NCBI GenBank assembly: GCA_030998225.1
Contig: JAPYXD010000752.1
Span: 15,206,501 to 15,270,500, forward strand
Direction of reading: 5' to 3'
Source of the DNA: Diplolepis rosae
Taxonomy: Eukaryota; Arthropoda; Insecta; Hymenoptera; Diplolepididae
Length of the DNA: 64,000 nucleotides
Each line of letters starts with the position of its first letter. Position 1 is the first letter of the stretch. Positions 56,510 through 64,000 of the stretch are shown here, one piece after another. The notes below the pieces were generated by a model that was not told the DNA's origin, did not search any database, and saw only the letters and a list, made by a program, of their open reading frames with translations. Both the position numbers and the translations under genes were made by a program.

Positions 56510-56775
56510 ATATCTGTACTGGGGCAGTACTAAACCAGTATCGCGCCAACGCTCGGCATAAATCCCTAAGTCGGCTTCTAGCCAGCATTTGGACTCCATA
56601 TTGGGACAGTACTGAACCAGTACCACGCCAACGCTCGGCATAAATTCCTAAGTTGGCTTCTAGCCAGCATTTGACTCCATACTGGGGCAGTACTAAACCA
56701 GTATCGCGCCAACGCTCGGCGCGGTACTAATGATCAGTACTGGCATTGCTCCTTATTTACAACTGGCACGGTACA
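56510..56775. repeat. CAGTACT-word repeat cluster, second locus
   Basis: Three tandem copies of a unit of about 90-100 bp: ACTGGGGCAGTACTAAACCA, GTATCGCGCCAACGCTCGGC, TAAGTCGGCTTCTAGCCAGC. Related by the CAGTACT and CTAGCCAG words to 4754-5600. Confidence 0.8.
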
Positions 56776-56984
56776 ATGCCGTTCGTAAGATCCGGCATAA
56801 GTCCGACTTTTCCGCCTGGGAAAAGGCATTGAATTATTTTTGACAAAAAAATAAAACATCCCATCATTTCTTCAGTGTTTTATTTCAATTTGAAGTTCTC
56901 AAGCGTTTTAAAAAAACACCCTTTAGTTTTCAATCAAATGTTTAGAGTTCATTTTTCAAACTTATTAACTGATACCTATTTCCG

Positions 56985-57075
56985 TTGTTGTTGTTATAGT
57001 CAGCAGTCCTGGGACTGGTTTGATGCAGTTCTCCATCCGTTCCTATCCTGAGCAGGTCTTTTTATGTCGTGTGTA
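56985..57075 (-). mobile_element. Solitary 3' end of the LINE seen at 61.5-63.7 kb
   Basis: On the - strand, CTGCTCAGGATAGGAACGGA, TGGAGAACTGCATCAAACCA, GTCCCAGGACTGCTGACTAT aligns with the 3' end near 63588-63645 (CGCTCAGGATAGAAACGGAT ...). A typical 5'-truncated LINE copy. Confidence 0.7.
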
Positions 57076-60000
57076 AATGATGTACACATTATAAATAATG
57101 TATCACTTAAGATACAATTTTAACGTTCAAAATTTTGATATTTTACAATTTCAGAACAATCATCAATAAAAACATTAGGCATAGGAAACCACACGAGAAA
57201 CAACAAGGGAAACTATATACATGTAATCTGGGCTCAAATTACAATATAGCCTCCCATATGGTTCTCAATGTAGCTTCCCACATAGTTTTGAGTTTAATTT
57301 TGGTTGAAAAACAGAAAACTGCATTTCCTTGGCAAAAGTTGGTTGTTCACATCAGCGGTGGTTTTTGCCATTGTCTTCCGCAAAGATTCAGAAAAATATT
57401 TTGGTAATCCAACCAAAATTTGGTTAGATCAATCAAAAAAGTTGCTTATTGTAATGTTGACCAAATTTTTTGTCGATACAACTAAAATGTTTGTTTCATG
57501 CAACGAAAGATGTTTTTTTTTAATACGATTTGATTAATTCAAGGAAATATTATTGTATCCTTATCATCAAATTACAATTTCCATGCCAAATTATTCTGGT
57601 TTATCTTAATTACGAAATCAATGAGATAATAATATTAAAATAATGCTGATTATTATTATGCAAATCTAAATTCTAGCGCGAGGATATACAAACTCAAAGC
57701 AGGTAAATGATTGTTTCCTGGTAACAGATACCCTTTACGATAATTCAGGATTATCAATATATCGAATTCCTAATTATAAGTTTTATTAACTGCGGAAAAG
57801 GGAACTCTAAAGCGGCTCTTCCGGATTGAAATCATAATAGTGACTCACTCAAAAATAACTTAAGTTTACGACTTTAGAAGTGTTAAGAACATGAATATTT
57901 ATTAGATTGAAATAATCTTATGCCGATTCAGTGATTTGACAAAAAATTTAAACATTTTAAAACCATTCGCGTGTTTGAAATTTTATTCAACATTTTTATC
58001 ATTTTTTTATCCACACACTGTAAAAAAATTCTGTTCTAATTTTAAAATACAAATATAAAGTTATTTCATAAGTACTGTGACTTCAATTTACAGTACCCCG
58101 ATTATAATTTTACACTACTTTTTGGTAATAAAATTCCATTTAAGGATATAGATTCATGTTCGGGCCCCGAAAAATCGATTTTTTTCACATATTTCGAAAG
58201 TATAATATATTGAGAGTATACTGTAAAAATTTTAGACCGAAATATTAAATATTTACGAAGCTATAGCACATAGTCGAAAGCATGCCGGAACCACATGCTG
58301 TAAACCCCGCGGCAACTGCAATGGTCTTACCGCTCTAATGTTGTCACGTTATCCTTATTATGAACATCTGATGCTTTAAAAATGGCCAGGTCATCTCGCA
58401 GAGCCGGAAAATTAGCTGAAAACACGATGCCTATGGAGAAACGGAAGGTTTACTCTATGCATCAAGCATAGCTGATTAGTGTAAGTATACATTTTTTATA
58501 AGAAATCTGAAATCAAAACATTAAACGCGTTTTTCTCGAAACAGCATGTTTGTAAGCGGCGCGGGTGATTAAAGAAATATATCCACCCGATTGCTTTCAA
58601 TTTTGCACATGTTATTCTACAAAACAATGGCTCCGTCGGGTACTAGAATTACTTAATTATAATTTTTTTTTCACCAATTTTTAACGAAATTAACGAAAAC
58701 AATAATAATTTTGATTTTTTTTTATTCAGATGACTCCAAGTGCCGTAATCTTCCGCACCACCCACCTATCTCATTTTAAAGGTGTTTACTTCAGCTTAAA
58801 AAAACAATTATAAAATTGTGTAAAATTGAGTAAACAACATTTTTTTATATATTTTACGATGTCAATAAAAACATGTAAAAAATTGAAATGGAAATGAGCT
58901 TCCGAAACGGGCGTGAACACGAGGCTACATCCTTAAGTATTGTAAAATGACAAACATATTAACAGTTCACCATAACATATTTTATTTCATGGCTCAAAAT
59001 ACTGTTAAATTTTTTGTCGAATGCACGACATAGATAACATCAATATTATTCAGTTTAATGCTTCACTTGCTTCAACTTAGATAAAGTTCACGACCTTGGT
59101 TGTAAATCAAGCTATAGTAGGAAAAACCACATACGTATATATAATTCTTAATTATTTTGCCTGAATCAGTTTAATTGCAGTACCGAATTCAATTCAGTAA
59201 ACACTGTTTTATATTCTAGACTTAATTTCAATCACAGATGGAAATTATTAACAGCGCTTTCGATGTGAGATGGTTGAAGTTTCCGATTAAGTCCGTTTTT
59301 TTGTCAATGTCGGTACTGCTTTTAGCAATTAAATGCGGAAATAATGTAATGTTGCTGCTGCATGTTAGTGAACAAAGTTTTTGTAGAAAAAATCAAACAG
59401 TAATACAACAAAAATAATGAGATCATGCGGGTAGCCATATACGTCTGTAGGTTCTGTTACATATTAATAGAAGCAGATTTTACCACTATTGTTTTAATGG
59501 TGACGATAAATCAGGATAAGTTAGTGTTGTGTGCCATAAACGTGCCGACGACGTGTGCACTATTACCAATTAGGGACAGTAAAGTCTTTATTACTGACTT
59601 AAGGTCAGCTAGAAGGGACGTACGAAATTCATTGGCTAAATATTTAAGTGAGGATTATCATAATAATTAATACCAATAGTCTGTGACATTCTATCATTTT
59701 TTAAGAGAGAATGATATTGTTTTCATTTATTTACATAAGTTTTGTTTGATATTCAATCAATGGCAATGGTAGTGATAGGACATTGAGAGTGAAACATCAA
59801 CATCGAATGAAAAAGAAGGAAGGGGTTTTGGAAGGTTGCCTTCTTTTTTCTTTCCTCCTTTTTTGTTAGTTTCTCATAATCGTTTATTTCAAGACATTTT
59901 TTTGGTCCAAAGTTGGTCGTTTTTTTGTATTTTGAGGGTTCGAACAGTTTCGAATTCTTGAAATTTTGAATTATAATTTTGTTTGGACGTTGAGATGAAT

Positions 60001-61500
60001 TTGAATTTGTAGTGATACGGGTTCGAATTGAGTTTTGGGGTGTTTTTCGAAACATCGAATTTTTATAAAAATAATCTTATAAATCATCTATGTGATATTA
60101 TCAACATTTTGCAATCTTATAAGACTAAAGTGTCATTAAAGACCGTCATTATGATGTAGGAAGTAAAATTTACATACATCGTGCGTTGACTGGAATAATA
60201 GTAATAATTAGTAAAAGTATGAGTATAATTAATTTAAACTATATTTCATTACGTTAAAATATATTAAATTTAAATCTGCAAGCTATTTAATCTTTTTTCT
60301 TTCGTTTTTGTTTCAGGTAAGAAACCTTTTCATCAAAATACAAATCCCTTCAGTTTTTGACTTTCTATGGAATTATACGTAAGTTTACAAGTGAAAATTG
60401 TTATTCTTTCTTCATAAAAGAACAGCAGACCGCATACATTAATCTAATTGTGAGAAATATTTTTTTTTAAAGAATTTTTTTTAAGTTCTTTTTGTCTAGA
60501 AATATGAGAGATATACTATCAATTTCATTCAGAGGGTCACTAATTTCCATGAGATAAAAGTGTACAGCATTTGAGTTTTATTTGATAGGGTATTATCTGT
60601 AAACAGCAGTCTATTTGTCAGCAATTATAATCGCGACTGCTTCCTCTTAAGCTACATTCTCTTTTATGTTTCTGAAAAAGATTTAATGCACCAAGCTGCA
60701 CATAAAAGCCAATCTCTATGGTATGATAAATTCATAATAAAATTTGGTTTGATGCCGAGAAAAAAAGGAAACGAAGTTAGTTGGCCATGCTATCAAAGCT
60801 GCTGTTTTAGTATTCACGCAACGTGCTGTCCACCTGTACCTGGTACCAGTATAGTGTATGTGTATGCGGGTTCGTAATTTCAATAGCAGATCGGAAAGAG
60901 GAAACATTGTCGTAGTCTTTCAAGAGACGCTGTTAAAATCTCACTAAAAAAACAATTAAATATAAAAATAAGAAAATTCTATTCCATGAAAACTTTAAAA
61001 AGCTTTACACATATCACATGTATATCGTGTTTCCCCAAATTTATAAAAATCGTATTTTTCTAGAAAAGTCGATTTCTGTAAAGTGTAAATTTCGGATATC
61101 TTCAGAAAGTTAATTTTGAACAATCGTTTGTTTCTTTATACCTTCACATCAAAAATTATTTTCTTAGTATGAAAACAAATTTTTTGAATCAATTTTTATT
61201 GTGTCTGAAGGGAATTTTCGTAGTTGATGTAAAGTAATTAGCAACTCAATCATATTTTTCAAAACAGAAATTATACTGCATTTTATCTTATTACATAATA
61301 TTATTGAAAACATAGTTCTTACCCTTGGTATTAATTTTGTATTCGTTTATAGTGAAATAGTTTAATGCAATGTTTTTAGTAAATTAAAGTGCTACCAATA
61401 ACTATTACATTTATTTAATATTTCTATTTTATGATACTGAGGGAACTGTTTTTTTTTTTGTACCATAAACTCCACAAACTCTTTTCTGTAGTTTGAACTT
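57076..61500. other. Long gene-poor stretch
   Basis: No exon, domain or clear transposon is recognisable over about 4.4 kb. The open frames 59425-59670 (+, 81 codons, ending RSARRDVRNSLAKYLSEDYH), 59753-60055 (-) and 60686-60877 (+) carry no motif I know. 57330-57520 resembles the TTTTGTTG-word MITE variants. Confidence 0.45.
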
Positions 61501-62045
61501 TTCTGTAGGGCTACATAGTGATTATTACACAAAGTCGAACGAACTTTTATTGCTTTTGTCGACTTAGAAAAAGCTTTCGACAGTGTCAGCTGGCCTACAA
61601 TCTTCGAAATATTAAAGACCAGAGGATTATGTACAAGGACAGAAGAATTATTAGTTTATATACCGAGACCAAAAAGCAGTGGTAGAAATTCAGGTAGAGC
61701 GGGGAGAAATATTGCAGTGCTAGCGAATACCGAAAAGAACTAGAGAAGGTGTTGAATGTAAAGATAGTTTAAAAAATTATATTATTTAAAATAAACAGGA
61801 AAAAGTAAAGCTATCGCGTGTAGAAGAAAATCAAGAAAGATGCGTTTCAACTTTAAAATAGACAATGGAAAGATAGGGGAGATTAGCGAATTTTGTTGCT
61901 TAGGGGGTAAAATAAAAAGGGATGGCCGTTGTAATGCAAATATTCGTTCTAAAATAGGGCAAGCGAAGAAAGCCTTCCCTAAAATATCACAATTATTAGT
62001 TTCAAATATAGATCTAGAAATCAGAAAGAAATTGCTCAAAACATA

Positions 62046-63287
62046 CGAGGGTAGTCCCAAAAGTACCCGACCTGGCGTACAGATGACGGTGTGTTGTTTG
62101 AAAAAAATTACTATGGTCGAAAGTGACAACGTTATGAAGCTTAAGTTAGAAGTTTTAAGACGCTACGTTGTTTACTATTTGTTTGATAGCTATTAATAGT
62201 GAACGCTCTCAGTGAATTTGTAAACATGGTAAAAATTGGTCATCGTTATGTGATACAATACTTTCATTTGAAAGGTCTCAGTCCAACCATTATCAAAGCC
62301 GAGCTAGAATCTACTCTGGGAGAGTCTGCTCCATCATTCACAACAAAATATTGGATGGCAGAGTTTAAACGAGGTCGTACGAGCTGCCAAGATGAACATC
62401 GTAGTGGTCGAACAAATAAAAATGGTATTGGGTGACCGTAGACTAAAAGTGCGCCACCTAGCAGACATGGTAGGCATTCAAAAAAGTTCTGTAGACCGCA
62501 TATTGACTGAAAATATGGACATGAGAAAGCTGTGCGGAAGATGGGCGCCGCGTTTGCTCACAATGGAACGAAAACAGCGTCGTGAGAATGTTTCAATTGA
62601 GTGTTTGGCGATGTTTCACAGCAATAAAGCCGATTTTTTGCGTCGATTCATAACCATGGATGAAACATGGATCCATCACTTCACATCTGATACGAAGAAA
62701 CAGTCAAAACAATGAACCAAAAGGGTGAAATCGACTCCAAAGAAAGCGCAGACAGTTCCATCTGCTGACAAGGTCATGGCATTAGTTTGTTGGGATAAAC
62801 GTGGGATAATTTTCATTCATTATCTTCAAAAAGGAAAAATAATCAACGGCGAGTATCATGCAAACTTATTACGTCGTTCGAGTGATAAAATAAAGAAAAA
62901 ACGATCATATTTAGTGAAAAAGAAAATGTTGTTTTATCAAAACAATGCACCAGTTCACACAACTATTATCGCGATTGCCAAAATCAATGAGTTAAAGTTC
63001 AAATTGCTTCCCCACGCACCCTATTCGCCAGATTTAACCCGCTCGGATTATTTTCTCTTCCCAAACTTGAAAAATGGCTCGGTGCTCGAAGATTTGCCAA
63101 CAATGAAGAGGTGGAGTCTGCGGTTAAAGGCAAATGGTTCTAACTATAAACAGAGTATCGAAACTATTGAACATCGCTGGAAAAAGTGTATCGAGCTAAA
63201 AGGAGACTACGTTGAGAAATGAAGGTATTTTTTTCCGAATTTTTTGGGTTTTCTTTGTTAGGTCGGGTACTTCTGGGACTACCCTCG
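62046..63287 (+). mobile_element. Mariner element, full length, TA-flanked, inside the LINE
   Basis: Ends CGAGGGTAGTCCCAAAAGTA (then CCCGACCT) and the mirror AGGTCGGGTACTTCTGGGAC (then TACCCTCG), about 28 bp with one mismatch. TA lies on each side (62044-62045, 63288-63289). Length is 1242 bp, near the family norm of 1.2-1.3 kb. It carries one mutated transposase gene. Confidence 0.93.
62226..63222 (+). pseudogene. Mariner transposase, full length but with frameshift, stop and lost catalytic Asp
   Basis: From ATG 62226: MVKIGHRYVIQYFHLKGLSP, TIIKAELESTLG ... FTTKYWMAEFKRGRTSCQDE (first DNA-binding motif). A frameshift near 62395-62430 then shifts to VRHLADMVGIQKSSVDRIL (second motif), LCGRWAPRLLTMERKQRR, FLRRFITMDETWIHHF (first Asp). 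An in-frame TGA at 62713 replaces the usual Trp after KQSKQ. After that, VCWDKRGIIFIHYLQKGK, MLFYQNNAPVHT and HAPYSPDLTRSDYFLFPNL follow, ending LKGDYVEK. The second catalytic Asp (QDN) is Asn here. Three independent lesions make it inactive although the ends are intact. Confidence 0.92.
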
Positions 63288-63660
63288 TACACATGGAGCG
63301 TAGCACTTTATGGTTGCGAAGCATGGACTATAGATAAAGGAGAAAGAACAAGATTAGAGGCTTTCGAAACGTGGTGTTGTGGGAAACTATTAAAAATAAG
63401 TTAGGTAGATATGGTGAGAAATGTGGAAGTTTTAAGCTTAGTGAAGGAAAAGAGAAGTCTAAATTTTAGTATAAAGATATAGAAGATACAGCAGAGAGAT
63501 GCAAAAAAAATGGAGTCAAAGATTAGAGTATGCGAAATAAATTATAGATGAGGAAGGTTGTAGCGGATATTGCGAAATGGAAATACTCGCTCAGGATAGA
63601 AACGGATGGAGAGTTACATCAAACCAGTCCCAGGATTTCTGACTATAAGTATCAAAGTTC

Positions 63661-64000
63661 AATCAGGCGTTAATTTAAAATTGATAAGTCTGACGTGAAA
63701 CATTTGTAATTCAAAAACCGATCCAAAAGGGCCTCAACACTTTAGATTGGGATACTGTCGTGAAATGCTTCTTTAACAATTACCATGAAATGAGCGTCTT
63801 TTTACATAGTGCAAATCTTCGTTTTTCTGTTTGAAGGAAGTAAATATTAATTTTATAATCGCAGCAAGATTGATTAAAATACTACTTGCAATGGAGGTAG
63901 CATGATACGAGTTGGCGACAGTAAGAAAGAGAATGTTAAACTTTTTCTCCATCATCAAAGATCGAATCAAGAATGGGGTTCTCTGATTTATGACCAGCGG
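63661..64000. other. No recognisable gene
   Basis: Sequence beyond the LINE 3' end. A short - strand open frame (63773-63970) shows no domain. Confidence 0.5.

Larger units (their letters stand above)
61530..63660 (+). pseudogene. Non-LTR retrotransposon (LINE) relic, split by a mariner
   Basis: 61540-61700 reads TFIAFVDLEKAFDSVSWPTI, FEILKTRGLC, the reverse-transcriptase block with the first catalytic Asp. The middle of the domain (including F/YADD) is deleted. 61840-62043 reads KIGEISEFCCLGGKIKRDGR, CNANIRSKIGQAKKAF, the thumb region. After the mariner, 63290-63405 continues VALYGCEAWTIDKGERTRLE, AFETWCCGKLLKIS and a stop, then decays to a 3' end at about 63650. The removed mariner sits exactly between LLKTY and TWSVALYGC. 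Confidence 0.85.

Noticed and set aside
58200..58480. Possible coding relic around GCATGCCGGAACCACATGCTG
   Set aside because: Slightly GC-richer, but frames are short and no domain could be recognised.
59425..59670. 81-codon + strand open frame (ends RSARRDVRNSLAKYLSEDYH)
   Set aside because: Looks protein-like towards its end, but no family, splice site or neighbouring exon supports it. Kept only as an unnamed candidate in the gene-poor entry.

Overview
This is a window of AT-rich eukaryotic nuclear DNA from an arthropod, most likely an insect. Only two host genes can be reconstructed with confidence. One is a three-exon torso-like gene on the + strand (coding exons 19103-26735), a MACPF-domain secreted protein known from insects. 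The other is an eight-exon TTC5 gene on the - strand (31432-34132), convergent with it. A CpG-rich stretch around 45.5-46.6 kb looks like a promoter plus a short first coding exon of a third gene that would run off to the right. The order of insect cannot be fixed from the window.

Almost everything else is repeats and transposon debris. Left part (1-19 kb): a 470-bp higher-order tandem array, a satellite with an exact 157-bp period, several MITE families with TA-flanked inverted ends, a CpG-rich compound palindrome (12.3-13.4 kb), a LINE ORF1 zinc-knuckle relic, a mariner relic, and two copies of a long-armed foldback element. One foldback copy contains a mariner and the other contains nested MITEs. 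The torso-like introns (19.4-26.3 kb) are filled with palindromic MITEs built from GAATCGGATTGATTC-like words. Just downstream lies a mariner (27199-29262) that was itself invaded by a large foldback made of GGATCC-containing words.

The 34.4-44.7 kb block is a stack of nested insertions whose order can be read from target-site duplications. A hAT element sits in one small MITE with a perfect 8-bp duplication. A decayed THAP/P-type element (37204-42269, 14-bp inverted ends, perfect 8-bp duplication GATGGCAC) sits in a second copy of that MITE, which also carries a small element with a THAP fragment. Beyond it is a large inverted duplication that took up a further MITE on one arm only. The P-type transposase shows two tandem THAP zinc fingers, a coiled coil and the catalytic core, but several frameshifts mark it as dead.

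Right part (46.9-64 kb): a hammerhead-ribozyme motif of the type carried by Penelope-like retroelements, a foldback with an alternating 56/68-bp tandem array in its loop, relics of Penelope, mariner and LINE elements, and finally a mariner with intact ends inserted into a LINE. Nothing in the window suggests bacterial, viral or organellar sequence. There is no CRISPR array and no intact tRNA or rRNA gene.
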